NCBI GenBank assembly: GCA_018223415.1
Contig: JAGTTQ010000001.1
Location: 56,153-120,152 of the forward strand
DNA length: 64,000 bases
Direction of reading: 5' to 3'
From: Eubacteriaceae bacterium Marseille-Q4139
GTDB taxonomy: Bacteria; Bacillota; Clostridia; Lachnospirales; Lachnospiraceae
Part shown: piece after piece, positions 22,874 through 30,930 of the stretch
Layout: the number at the start of each line of letters is the position of its first letter
Numbering within the stretch: the stretch's first letter is position 1
Translations under genes and position numbers: made by a program
Notes under the pieces: generated by a model
Databases searched by the model: none
Seen by the model: the letters and a program-made list of their open reading frames with translations, nothing else
Told to the model about the DNA's origin: nothing

Positions 22874-24478
22874 TTAGTTCTCGTAGTGAAGATTTCCGTA
22901 ATAGTGGTTTGTCGCCTTATTGAAGACAAAGCCCTTTAAGTCTGCCCTTCTGGCATTGATGTTCTGCTTATAATACAGCGGGACAATCGGGACTTCTTCC
23001 TTTAACATCTCCTGGATCTGCAAATAGAGATCCATCCGCTTCTCCGTATCCAGCTCGGAGGCCGCCTCGTCCATGAGGGCATCCAGCTCGTCGTTCTGCA
23101 TGAAGGAATAGTTGTTTCCGTTGCGTCCGCAGTAGTCGCCGTGGAACAGCGGCGTCGTGCTCCGCATCGGATCCACGTTGCTGTTGCTCCAGCCGAGAAT
23201 GAACATGTCGTTGTCGCCGTCCGCCAGCATATCCTGGAAGGCGCCGAAGTCGTACATGCTGATTTCCACGTTGATGCCCAGCTCCAGAAGCTGTGCCTGG
23301 ATTAACTGCGCCGTCCGGTTGCGGATCTCACTGGATACGATAACCTCCAGATCAAAGCCGTCGGCATAGCCGGCCTCCGCAAGGAGTTCCTTTGCCTTTT
23401 CCGGGTCATAGGGGTATGCCTCAACGGATTCGCTCCAGCCCGGCACGGTCTTTCCGATACAGGAGTTTGCCACCTCTCCGCGGCCCTCAACGATGGCGTC
23501 GATGAAAACATCTTTGTCGATAGCGTAGGCGATGGCCTGGCGCACCCGCTTGTCGCTTAAGTATTCGTTCTGGAAATTCAGCCCCAAAAACTCGATGGAC
23601 GGGCTCGGGCCTGCCTCAAGCACCAGCTCCGGATTGGCTTCCACATTGGCAGCCTCCGTCTCCGCGATGTCCAGAGCCATATCGATCTCTCCGGTCTCCA
23701 GGGCAATTACCCTGGACGTCTCCTCTACGATCACGCGGCAGGTCAGCTTGCTTGTGATCGGCTTTTCCCCGAAATAGTCATCGTTTCTCACAATCGTCCA
23801 GTGGTCGTTGGGCACCCACTCCACAAATTTGAACGGGCCTGTTCCCACCGGCTGCTCGACGTACTGGTCTCCCGCTTCCGTGACGGCTTTCTCCGACACG
23901 ATCATCATGTTGGAGTTTGTTAAAAGGTACAGCATGGCGGCGCAGGGCTGGTTTAAAGTCAGCGTCACCTCGTAGTCGCCGTCCACCGTGACCGTATCGA
24001 AATAAGAAGCCGTCGACTTCGTGCTGGCCATTTCCTTTGCCCGCTCCAGGGTGAATTTGACGTCACTGGCTTTCAGCTCGGTGCCGTCGTGGAACTTTAC
24101 GCCCTGCTTGATGACAAAATGATACGTGGTGTCGTCCGGCATGTCAAAGGATTCCGCCAGGTCGCCGATCACGGTCTCCCCGTCTTCGTCCAGCTTTAAA
24201 AGTCCGTTGTACATATGACGCACCAGCATGGCAGAATAAACGTCCGACTGCCCTGCCGGGTCCGTAGATTTGATATCGGCCTTTCCGCCCAGGATAATCT
24301 CATCGCGTGTGACGGCGCCGTCTCCCGACTCTGCCGAGGAGCTCTCTGCCGATGTACCGGCGTCTGTCGTGCCGGCTGCCGTGGTTCCGGAACCGGAATT
24401 CTGGGAACCGCAGGCCGAAAGCATCATTGCTGCTGCCAGAACCGCCGCTACGGCGGCCGCTGCCTTCCTCTTTTTCAT
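22874..24478 (-). CDS. Peptide-type ABC transporter substrate-binding lipoprotein (orphan)
   Basis: The 534-residue protein belongs to solute-binding family 5 (OppA/DppA type). A lipoprotein signal ends in LSACGSQ, followed by a Ser/Thr/Gly-rich linker to about residue 60. The core has DPAGQSDVYSAMLVRHMYN, the family motif TYHFVIKQGVKFHDGTEL and QPVGTGPFKFVEW. It should bind peptides or related solutes outside the membrane. The start MKKRK has GGAGGAGA upstream. No permease or ATPase gene is adjacent, and it has its own promoter and terminator, so it must use a transporter encoded elsewhere. Confidence 0.9.
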   Translation of the reverse strand: MKKRKAAAAVAAVLAAAMMLSACGSQNSGSGTTAAGTTDAGTSAESSSAESGDGAVTRDEIILGGKADIKSTDPAGQSDVYSAMLVRHMYNGLLKLDEDGETVIGDLAESFDMPDDTTYHFVIKQGVKFHDGTELKASDVKFTLERAKEMASTKSTASYFDTVTVDGDYEVTLTLNQPCAAMLYLLTNSNMMIVSEKAVTEAGDQYVEQPVGTGPFKFVEWVPNDHWTIVRNDDYFGEKPITSKLTCRVIVEETSRVIALETGEIDMALDIAETEAANVEANPELVLEAGPSPSIEFLGLNFQNEYLSDKRVRQAIAYAIDKDVFIDAIVEGRGEVANSCIGKTVPGWSESVEAYPYDPEKAKELLAEAGYADGFDLEVIVSSEIRNRTAQLIQAQLLELGINVEISMYDFGAFQDMLADGDNDMFILGWSNSNVDPMRSTTPLFHGDYCGRNGNNYSFMQNDELDALMDEAASELDTEKRMDLYLQIQEMLKEEVPIVPLYYKQNINARRADLKGFVFNKATNHYYGNLHYEN

Positions 24479-24511
24479 AATCTTCTCCTCCAATCAGCTA
24501 TTTTTCTCGCT

Positions 24512-24540
24512 ATGATATCACTGCGCGGTGTTAAAGTCAA
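24512..24540 (-). promoter_or_regulatory. Promoter of the orphan binding-protein gene
   Basis: TTGACT (24535-24540) and TATCAT (24512-24517) are 17 bp apart on the minus strand, 34 bases before the start codon. Confidence 0.8.
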
Positions 24541-24638
24541 GATGTTCGCGCATTCGGATTTTTCATGGCAGATATAACAATGATTTATAAAACAGCAGAT
24601 TCCTGTCCACCCCGGTTATATTTTCTGTGGAAAGGCGC

Positions 24639-24681
24639 AAAAAAAGAAGACGGCTTGTACAACTTTTGTACTTTGCCGTCT
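24639..24681 (-). terminator. Terminator of infC-rpmI-rplT
   Basis: AGACGGCAAAGTAC pairs with GTACAAGCCGTCTT on the minus strand, followed by CTTTTTTTG, about 33 bases after the rplT stop. Confidence 0.88.
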
Positions 24682-24713
24682 GTCTCGTTTCTGTTCCTGA
24701 TATCCCTGGTAAT

Positions 24714-25070
24714 TTATGCCAGCTTGGATTTTGCCAGCTCTGCCAGCTTTGCGAAGCCTTCTGCGTCGTTGATTGCCATCTCGGACAGAACCTTGCGGTT
24801 TAAGGTTACGCCAGCCTGCTTTAAGCCGTACATAAACTTGCTGTAAGAAAGGCCGTTCATTCTGGCAGCAGCGTTGATACGTGCGATCCAGAGCTGTCTG
24901 AACTGTCTCTTTCTCTCTTTTCTGCCTGCGTAGGAGCTCTTTAATGCTCTCATTACGGACTGTTTTGCAATTCTATACTGTTTGGAACGGGCGCCTCTGT
25001 AACCTTTGGCTAACTTCAGCACTCTGTTATGTCTCTTCTTGGCGTTTAAGCCACCTTTAATTCTTGCCAT
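24714..25070 (-). CDS. rplT: 50S ribosomal protein L20
   Basis: The 118-residue basic protein starts MARIKGGLNAKKRHNR and contains AKGYRGARSKQYRIAKQ and RKERKRQFRQLWIARINAA, all diagnostic for L20. It binds 23S rRNA early in 50S assembly and in Firmicutes represses its own operon through the infC leader. It is the last gene of infC-rpmI-rplT. Confidence 0.99.
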   Translation of the reverse strand: MARIKGGLNAKKRHNRVLKLAKGYRGARSKQYRIAKQSVMRALKSSYAGRKERKRQFRQLWIARINAAARMNGLSYSKFMYGLKQAGVTLNRKVLSEMAINDAEGFAKLAELAKSKLA

Positions 25071-25102
25071 TGCTTATTTCCTCCTTCTTAATTCCGAATC
25101 TA

Positions 25103-25300
25103 TTATAAATACGGTAAAATCTTCTTCATTACCTTGCTGTTGGTGCTGTCGGTAACGATGTCTTTTCTCAGATTTCTTTTCCGCTTCGTAGATTTCTTAG
25201 TTAAGATATGGGATTTGTAGGCTTTGTTTCTTACTAACAGGCCTGTTCCGGTTTTTTTGAAACGCTTTGCAGCTGCTCTGCTTGTTTTCATTTTAGGCAT
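25103..25300 (-). CDS. rpmI: 50S ribosomal protein L35
   Basis: The 65-residue basic protein MPKMKTSRAAAKRFKKTGTG, with KSHILTKKSTKRKRNLRK, is a standard L35. It lies between infC (25-base gap) and rplT (32-base gap) in the universal order. Confidence 0.99.
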   Translation of the reverse strand: MPKMKTSRAAAKRFKKTGTGLLVRNKAYKSHILTKKSTKRKRNLRKDIVTDSTNSKVMKKILPYL

Positions 25301-25325
25301 AGTGATTTCCTCCTTAAACTTGTTC

Positions 25326-25832
25326 CTATCTTTTTGCAGTTAAAAACATAACCATGCTTCTTCCCTCTACCTTGGAAGGCTTGTCGATCACAGCGATATC
25401 GGAAAGCTTTTCAGCGAAGTCATCCAGAATGTACTTCGACTGGTTCATATGGGCAATTTCACGGCCGCGGAAACGAAGGGTAATCTTTACTTTGTTCCCT
25501 TTTTCGATGAATTTCCTGGCTGAGCCGATCTTGGTATTCAAATCGTTGGTATCAATGTTCGGGGAAAGTCTGACTTCCTTTACCTCGATAACCTTCTGCT
25601 TTTTCCTGGCTTCCTTCTCCTTGCGGATCATCTCGTACTTATATTTGCCGTAGTCGATGATTTTGCAGACCGGCGGCTTTGCAGTCGGCGCGATCTTCAC
25701 CAGGTCCAGTTCCGCGTCGCGGGCCATTTTGTAGGCATCCTTTGCGGACATGATTCCAAGCTGCTCTCCGTTCTCCCCAATCAAACGAACTTCCTTATCC
25801 CGAATCTGTTCGTTAATCATTAAATCGCTAAT
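25326..25832 (-). CDS. infC: Translation initiation factor IF-3 (ATT start codon)
   Basis: The product is 168 residues: N-domain (MINEQIRDKEVRLIGENGEQ), linker (KYKYEMIRKEKEARKKQK) and C-domain (KVKITLRFRGREIAHMNQ). IF-3 binds the 30S subunit and checks start codons. The ribosome binding site GGAGG is nine bases before an ATT that begins ISDLMINEQ. The first downstream ATG would be 21 bases away, and upstream ATGs overlap the site itself. An AUU start, as in E. coli infC, lets IF-3 discriminate against its own mRNA. The start is inferred from this spacing. Confidence 0.96.
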   Translation of the reverse strand: MSDLMINEQIRDKEVRLIGENGEQLGIMSAKDAYKMARDAELDLVKIAPTAKPPVCKIIDYGKYKYEMIRKEKEARKKQKVIEVKEVRLSPNIDTNDLNTKIGSARKFIEKGNKVKITLRFRGREIAHMNQSKYILDDFAEKLSDIAVIDKPSKVEGRSMVMFLTAKR

Positions 25833-25856
25833 AGTCGTGCACCTCCATAACATCAA

Positions 25857-26038
25857 AGATGAGTAGTTGATAGAAAAGAAAAAGCAGATAGAAAACTATC
25901 CGCTCAATGAACTGCATCGGTTTTGCTTATGCTGCTGCACGGCCGTAAACCAATTCTGTCTATGAACCCGGGTCACTTGCTCGTGCCAGGGTGAGGCGGA
26001 TACCTGCTTTCCTGTTGGCTGTATTCACAACCTTTGTA
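25857..26038 (-). promoter_or_regulatory. infC leader with transcription attenuator (L20-leader type)
   Basis: About 180 bases of untranslated leader follow the promoter. Near its end GCGGATAG and CTATCTGC form a stem with a TTTT loop (25884-25903) followed by TTTTTCTTTT, an intrinsic terminator placed before the infC ribosome binding site. An upstream GTGCAGCAGC...GATGCAG segment could form an alternative structure. In low-GC Gram-positives L20 binds such leaders to cause termination. Assignment to that class is by position and structure. Confidence 0.72.
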
Positions 26039-26067
26039 ACTATACTATATCTGCCTGCATTTGTCAA
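26039..26067 (-). promoter_or_regulatory. Promoter of infC-rpmI-rplT
   Basis: TTGACA (26062-26067) and TATAGT (26039-26044) are 17 bp apart on the minus strand. A second overlapping TATAGT at 26044-26049 would give only 12 bp and is not preferred. Confidence 0.85.
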
Positions 26068-26138
26068 TGGGTTGTGGAAAAATTTTCTTTCCATATGTAA
26101 AGGGACCCGCAGCGCCTGCGAATCCCCGTCCATGCATG

Positions 26139-26453
26139 TTATTTCGTCTTGAAGCTCTTGCATTCCGTCTGGCCGACGGTCTTTGCGCCGTCGCCGGCAA
26201 TGGAAATCCTCTCTGCGCGGCACTGGTGGTCGTCGTTGTAGACGCAGTTTACGGCGTCACAGTCCACCATGAGCTTCGTCTCCGGTGTTTTGAACAGGTT
26301 CTTGAACATGCCGCCGCGGTTCTCCTCAAAGCTTCCGCAGCAGGTATCGCAGCAGTTTTTCGCCGCCTGGCCTTCCACATAGATCCCGCTCTTGCAGCAG
26401 CAGTTTTCCGAGTTGTGGACGCATGTCTTTACCGAACATTCCAGTCTTGTCAC
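26139..26453 (-). CDS. Tandem DUF1540 cysteine-rich protein
   Basis: The 104-residue protein has 13 cysteines in two similar halves. The second half shows C65-x4-C70-x7-C78-x19-C98, and the first follows the same plan with doubled cysteines (C18-C20, C34-C35, C38-C39). This matches two DUF1540 units, small putative metal-binding domains widespread in spore-forming Clostridia, of unknown function. No signal peptide is seen. It is a short single gene between the infC promoter and a membrane-protein gene. Confidence 0.88.
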   Translation of the reverse strand: MTRLECSVKTCVHNSENCCCKSGIYVEGQAAKNCCDTCCGSFEENRGGMFKNLFKTPETKLMVDCDAVNCVYNDDHQCRAERISIAGDGAKTVGQTECKSFKTK

Positions 26454-26509
26454 TTCGCATTCCTCCTTCTTCTTTCATTACAGAAGGTAGTATGCTCAGT
26501 TTTCCCCTT

Positions 26510-26974
26510 TTAATCCGTAACCTCGTTCACCGGCACGCCGAAACGCTTTAACCGCTCGAGGAATGTGGCAAAATCTTTCATTAAAGGATAAATTTTCACG
26601 ATGCTTGCGCCGTCTTTATCAAACAGCTCGTAGTAGGACAGCGTCCCGCCCTTTGCGCGTTTATGGATGACGGCGCGGCGGATGTCCCCTACGGCCACGG
26701 TACGGCTTCGCCCAAAGGCCGGACGGACGCGGACGGTTTCCCCTTCGGCCGTCACCTGCCACATGATTCCCCAATAAGTAAAGCCCAGTCCCACCAGGGC
26801 GAAAAAGATGAAAAACACTTTGAAAAACAGATTGCCTTCCGAAACCGGGTTCCTGTAAAAGCTGAACATGGTCGCCGCATCCACAAGGCCGATGAGCGGC
26901 ACCATGATATTGTATTTGATTTTTAAACGGGGCAGCTTGGAAAGCTGCGGTTTCACGTCTTTTTTCAGTTTCAT
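26510..26974 (-). CDS. Small membrane protein with PH-like C-terminal domain
   Basis: The 154-residue protein has a basic N-terminus (MKLKKDVKPQLSKLPRLKIK), two hydrophobic segments at about 25-45 and 50-75 (LFFKVFFIFFALVGLGFTYW), and a C-terminal beta-rich domain. That domain (TVRVRPAFGRSRTVAVGDI then YYELFDKDGASIVKI) resembles the bacterial PH/YcxB-like fold. I cannot name the family with confidence. It lies 12 bases downstream of the AEC permease stop region on the same strand and may be co-transcribed with it. Confidence 0.75.
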   Translation of the reverse strand: MKLKKDVKPQLSKLPRLKIKYNIMVPLIGLVDAATMFSFYRNPVSEGNLFFKVFFIFFALVGLGFTYWGIMWQVTAEGETVRVRPAFGRSRTVAVGDIRRAVIHKRAKGGTLSYYELFDKDGASIVKIYPLMKDFATFLERLKRFGVPVNEVTD

Positions 26975-26986
26975 ATGCTACCTCTT

Positions 26987-27898
26987 CTAAATTAAAAGTA
27001 ATACGGCTGCCGTCAGGCTCACAATGGCTGTGAGGATCGAAACCGAGTTGACGGCGCTTGCCAGGTTCACATCGCCTTCGATCATGGACGTGTAGGCCAC
27101 ACAGAGGGAGGCCACCGGCGCGAACATCAGGACTGCCAAAGCATGGCGGATCTCCTCGGAAAACGGGCCGAAGAAATAAAAGCCGGCTGACAGGGCCGCG
27201 GAAATAAGGAGCCGCGTCCCGACGATCTTTGCTGCGCTTTTCACCTGTTTCCTGCTCATATGAAGGTTGATGCCCAGGCCGATCATCATCAGGGACAGAA
27301 AGCTGTTGGCATTTCCCACGGTCTCCGCAAAGCTCAGAACCACGGCCGGCAGCCGGAGGTTCAAAAGGGTCAGGACTGTCATAAGGATGTAGCAGTCAAA
27401 GGGGATCGAGGAAAAGAGCCGAAGCACCATCCCCGCAGGCCCGCTTTTCTTCCCTTTTCCAGCCACGGCCGAAGCAGCCGTGTAGGAAATCCCCGTGCAG
27501 ATCATGGAGTTTCCCGCGTCAAAAAGGCTGGTGACGGCGACGCCGACAGGGCCTAAAAAGCTCTGGACAAATGGCATCGTAAAGCAGCCGATGTTGTAGC
27601 CGGACGCATTTAAGAGCCCGAAGGCCTTTTCCTCCCGCGTCCCATTCCAGAACAGCAGATACCCCACCGCCATATAAAAGCCGCTTAAAAGGAAGCCCAC
27701 GGCAACGATGGAGAGCATGGACACGTCCATGGTGATCCGGCTGAAATTCGTGACGATGGCGGCCGGGAGCGTGATTTTAATGACGAGCTTTGAAAAAACA
27801 GGAAGATCCTCCTGCCTCAAAAGCCCCATGCGCTTCGATGCATAGCCGAGAAAAATGATGAGAATAAAGCATGCCGCTTTCACAAATACCGTTCCCAT
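26987..27898 (-). CDS. AEC-family transporter, second paralogue
   Basis: The 303-residue protein has about ten hydrophobic helices in two groups. The first half has the AEC-type NASGYNIGCFTMPFVQSFLG and the second a GLGINLHMSRKQ loop. It should export or import an organic acid or amino acid. Its sequence is clearly different from the AEC protein at 12401-13363, so the two are paralogues and not a recent duplication. It follows a MATE gene by nine bases in one transcription unit. Confidence 0.87.
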   Translation of the reverse strand: MGTVFVKAACFILIIFLGYASKRMGLLRQEDLPVFSKLVIKITLPAAIVTNFSRITMDVSMLSIVAVGFLLSGFYMAVGYLLFWNGTREEKAFGLLNASGYNIGCFTMPFVQSFLGPVGVAVTSLFDAGNSMICTGISYTAASAVAGKGKKSGPAGMVLRLFSSIPFDCYILMTVLTLLNLRLPAVVLSFAETVGNANSFLSLMMIGLGINLHMSRKQVKSAAKIVGTRLLISAALSAGFYFFGPFSEEIRHALAVLMFAPVASLCVAYTSMIEGDVNLASAVNSVSILTAIVSLTAAVLLLI

Positions 27899-27907
27899 AG
27901 TCTCTGC

Positions 27908-29281
27908 CTATTCTCCTCTTTTTCCTTTTTTCTTTCCGCTTAACTCCGGCCACATGGTAAACAGCATGGTGCCGTAGCAGGCGGCGCCGCCGATGAAGTT
28001 GGACAACGGCTCGGCCATGAAGACGCCCATGGGCCCGAGGCCGCCCACATACGGGAGAAGAAGCGTCAGCGGAACCACGATAATCAGTTTCCGGAAAATG
28101 GAAAAGAACGTGGCCTGCTTGGCTTTCCCAAGGCCCACAAAGGTAGCCTGGCCGGAAAACTGGAGCGACATCATGAAAAATCCAAAGAAATAGATGCGGA
28201 TGGCCGGGATGGCCGCTGCGATTAACTCCTCGTCATGGTTGAAAATCCGGATGAAAAATTCCGGGAACAGGGACACTAGCGCCCATGCGAACACCGTAAA
28301 CGAGATGGCCACTGCCGACACAAACTTGATGCAGGACTTAACCCTGTCGTATTTTCCGGCGCCGTAGTTGAAGCCCATGACCGGCTGCGAGCCGTTTGTC
28401 ACGCCTTTCACGATGTTTTCCGCAATCTCCCTGACGGAGTGAAGCACGGTCATGACACCAACATAGAGATCTCCGCCCCATCCCTGGAGCGTCGCATTGC
28501 AGACGACGGCCACAAGACTGTTGGTGAAGCCGGCCGTGAAGCTGGAAAGCCCCATGGACACGATCTTTATGACGCGTTTTTTCTTAAGCCGCATGGTGGA
28601 GACCTTGAGCTTTAAGATCGCCTTGTCTCCCGTGAGGAATTTTAAGATCCACGCCGCGGACAGAAACTGGGAAATCACCGTCGCCAGGGCAGCTCCCTGA
28701 ACATCCATGTCAAAGACAAAAATAAAAATCGGATCCAAAATGATGTTGGTGACTGCGCCGAGAAGCACGGTCATCATGCCCACCTTCCCGAAGCCCTGGG
28801 AGTTGACGAAGGCGTTCATCCCGAGGCCTGTCATCACGAAAACGCTGCCGAGAAGATAGATCGTCATGTAGGATTTCGCGTAAGGATACGTCGCGTCGCT
28901 GGCGCCGAACAGGTAAAGGAGCGGCCGCTCAAAAATCAGGCCGAGCACCGTAAGCAGGATCCCGAACAGGATCATCAGCGTAAAGGAATTTCCCATGATG
29001 GACTCTGCTTCCGCCTCGTTCCCCTTTCCCCGCTCAATGGAACAGAGCGGCGCCCCGCCCATGCCGAACAGGTTCGCAAAGGCGATGACGATGGTAATCA
29101 CCGGCAGGCAGACGCCGAGGCCTGTGAGGGATAAGGTTGCGTGTTCGGGAATATGACCGATGTAAATCCGGTCGACGACGTTGTAGAGGACATTGATGAG
29201 CTGCGCCAGGGTCATCGGAACCGCCAGACCCATGATGTTTTTGACGACGCTGCCCTGGGAAAAATCGTTTTGAATTGCCAT
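27908..29281 (-). CDS. MATE-family efflux transporter, second paralogue
   Basis: The 457-residue protein has about twelve helices with MATE features (GLAVPMTLAQLINVLYNVVD, LFGMGGAPLCSIERGKGNEAE, GSQPVMGFNYGAGKYDRVK). The start MAIQNDFSQGS follows GGAG eight bases upstream. An in-frame extension to 29368 runs back into the promoter and is rejected. The leader of about 100 bases holds an ACATGT inverted repeat. The next genes on the strand are an AEC permease and a small membrane protein, so an export unit is likely. The substrate is unknown. Confidence 0.9.
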   Translation of the reverse strand: MAIQNDFSQGSVVKNIMGLAVPMTLAQLINVLYNVVDRIYIGHIPEHATLSLTGLGVCLPVITIVIAFANLFGMGGAPLCSIERGKGNEAEAESIMGNSFTLMILFGILLTVLGLIFERPLLYLFGASDATYPYAKSYMTIYLLGSVFVMTGLGMNAFVNSQGFGKVGMMTVLLGAVTNIILDPIFIFVFDMDVQGAALATVISQFLSAAWILKFLTGDKAILKLKVSTMRLKKKRVIKIVSMGLSSFTAGFTNSLVAVVCNATLQGWGGDLYVGVMTVLHSVREIAENIVKGVTNGSQPVMGFNYGAGKYDRVKSCIKFVSAVAISFTVFAWALVSLFPEFFIRIFNHDEELIAAAIPAIRIYFFGFFMMSLQFSGQATFVGLGKAKQATFFSIFRKLIIVVPLTLLLPYVGGLGPMGVFMAEPLSNFIGGAACYGTMLFTMWPELSGKKKGKRGE

Positions 29282-29385
29282 GACTGAAACTCCATCCCGT
29301 GTAAAATCATGCCCGCTCTTCCGGACATTGGAACATGTACCGCCCTGTATGCAAAAATGGGGGCACATGTTTTCCGCTTCGATTT

Positions 29386-29414
29386 ATTATAGTACAAACT
29401 TTTGGGGGAATCAA
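29386..29414 (-). promoter_or_regulatory. Promoter of the MATE-AEC unit
   Basis: TTGATT (29409-29414) and TATAAT (29386-29391) are 17 bp apart on the minus strand. It lies back to back with the aminotransferase-unit promoter 22 bp away. Confidence 0.78.
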
Positions 29415-29436
29415 TCCTTCTTTTCTTTTTCTCGTC

Positions 29437-29465
29437 TGGACACGGTGCGGCCAAAATGCTATACT
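29437..29465 (+). promoter_or_regulatory. Promoter of the coiled-coil/aminotransferase unit
   Basis: TGGACA (29437-29442) and TATACT (29460-29465) are 17 bp apart on the plus strand, 35 bases before the 55-residue ORF. Confidence 0.75.
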
Positions 29466-29500
29466 GGTTTTCAGCAAAAATCTGGAAGGAGCCATGAAAC

Positions 29501-29668
29501 ATGGATGAAAAAGATAAGCTGATCCACGCCCTTGAGGAGGAAGTCTCAAGGCTCCGGGATGCCAATAAAAAGCTCGAGGAGACAGTCCAGTGGATGCACG
29601 ACCTGATCTGGAACATGATGCGCGAGCGGGAAGGACAAAAAGATAAGGAGGATGAACCTCATGCCTGA
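29501..29668 (+). CDS. Short coiled-coil protein (55 aa)
   Basis: The ORF reads MDEKDKLIHALEEEVSRLRD and continues as one highly charged helix with heptad leucines (L7, L11, L18, L26), then an aromatic WMHDLIWNMM segment. AAGGAG lies nine bases before the ATG and a promoter is 35 bases upstream. Its stop overlaps the start of the aminotransferase by eight bases, so it is translationally coupled. It could be a partner of that enzyme, or a leader cistron that sets its expression. I know no family for it. Confidence 0.72.
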   Translation: MDEKDKLIHALEEEVSRLRDANKKLEETVQWMHDLIWNMMREREGQKDKEDEPHA

Positions 29669-30848
29669 ACTGAGCAGACGTGTGCTTTCTTTTACGGATT
29701 CTGTGATCCGCAGGATGACAAGAATCAACGACATGACACCGGGGAGCATCAATTTAAGCCAGGGCTTCCCTGATTTTGACCCGCCAAAGCAGCTTTTGGA
29801 TGCGTTGGCCGAAGTCTCTTACCGCGGGCCGCACCAGTATTCCATTACGTTCGGGGCCGAGGACTTCCGGAATGCCCTGGCCGACCTCTATGAAGGAAAG
29901 CTTAGGAAGCGGCCGGATCCCGAGACGGAGATTGTCGTCACCTGCGGCGGCACGGAGGCCATGATGACGGCCATGATGACCGTCTGCAATCCCGGCGACA
30001 AGGTGATCGTTTTCAGCCCGTTTTATGAAAATTATGGGGCGGACGCCATCCTCTCCGGCGCCGAGCCGATTTTTGTGCCCCTCGTGCCGCCGGATTTCCA
30101 TTTTGACCGCGCTGCGCTGGAGGATGCCTTCCGAGAGGGCGCAAAGGCGCTCATTCTCTGCAATCCGTCGAACCCCTGCGGAAAGGTGTTTTCTGCTTCG
30201 GAGCTTTCCGATATCGCAGAGCTGGCCGTGCGCTACGACGCCTTCGTCATCACCGACGAGGTCTATGAATATATCGTCTACGAGCCATACCGGCATATCT
30301 GCATGGCGTCCCTTCCCGGCATGGCCGGGAGGACAATCACATGCAGCTCCCTCTCCAAGACCTACTCCATCACCGGCTGGCGCCTCGGCTACCTCATCGG
30401 CCCGGAGCAGGTGATCGAGGGAGCCAAAAAAGTCCATGACTTCCTGACCGTGGGCGCCGCTGCCCCGCTCCAGGCCGCCGCCGTGGCAGGTCTTACCATG
30501 GGGCCGGAATATTATGAATGGCTAAAAGAGCTGTACACGAAAAAGAGGGATTTCTTCTGCGGCGGCCTTACGGATATCGGTTTTTCCCATACGGTGCCCC
30601 AGGGAAGCTACTTTGTCCTCATAGATATTTCCGATTTTTTCGCCCCGCCGCAGTTTAAAGGCTGGAGCGACCTTCAGTTCTGCGAGTGGATGATTACAAA
30701 TTATAAAGTGGCTGCCGTGCCCGGCTCCAGCTTCTTCCGAGAGCCTGTGAACCACCTGATCCGCATGCATTTTGCCTGCGGCGAGGAGACGCTTGCGGAG
30801 GCGCTTAGACGGATGAGGAAGATGAGGGAGGAAACCGGAATCTGCTGA
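29661..30848 (+). CDS. PLP-dependent class I/II aminotransferase
   Basis: The 395-residue fold-type I enzyme has NLSQGFPDFDPPKQL near the N-terminus, the cofactor-phosphate motif GGTEA (96-100), LILCNPSNPCGKVF, the Asp of FVITDEVYEYI and the Schiff-base lysine K233 in CSSLSKTYSITGW. It resembles aspartate/aromatic or kynurenine-type aminotransferases. The amino donor cannot be set from sequence. The start at MPELSRR has AAGGAGG at perfect spacing; an ATG three codons earlier overlaps that site. It is the second cistron after the 55-residue protein. Confidence 0.93.
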   Translation: MPELSRRVLSFTDSVIRRMTRINDMTPGSINLSQGFPDFDPPKQLLDALAEVSYRGPHQYSITFGAEDFRNALADLYEGKLRKRPDPETEIVVTCGGTEAMMTAMMTVCNPGDKVIVFSPFYENYGADAILSGAEPIFVPLVPPDFHFDRAALEDAFREGAKALILCNPSNPCGKVFSASELSDIAELAVRYDAFVITDEVYEYIVYEPYRHICMASLPGMAGRTITCSSLSKTYSITGWRLGYLIGPEQVIEGAKKVHDFLTVGAAAPLQAAAVAGLTMGPEYYEWLKELYTKKRDFFCGGLTDIGFSHTVPQGSYFVLIDISDFFAPPQFKGWSDLQFCEWMITNYKVAAVPGSSFFREPVNHLIRMHFACGEETLAEALRRMRKMREETGIC

Positions 30849-30874
30849 GAAAAACCACCATCTCTCTGCCCCTC

Positions 30875-30903
30875 TTGACACGGTTTTCGAAACGTGTTAA
30901 GAT
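30875..30903 (+). promoter_or_regulatory. ssrA promoter
   Basis: TTGACA (30875-30880) and TAAGAT (30898-30903) are 17 bp apart on the plus strand. The expected start near 30910 leaves about 20 bases to be removed by RNase P. Confidence 0.85.
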
Positions 30904-30930
30904 AAGACTGCTCCAGATGAGCGCCAGTAA

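Noticed and set aside
29754..30437. Minus-strand ORF of 227 codons
   Set aside because: It is antisense to the aminotransferase, whose Schiff-base lysine and other motifs are intact.
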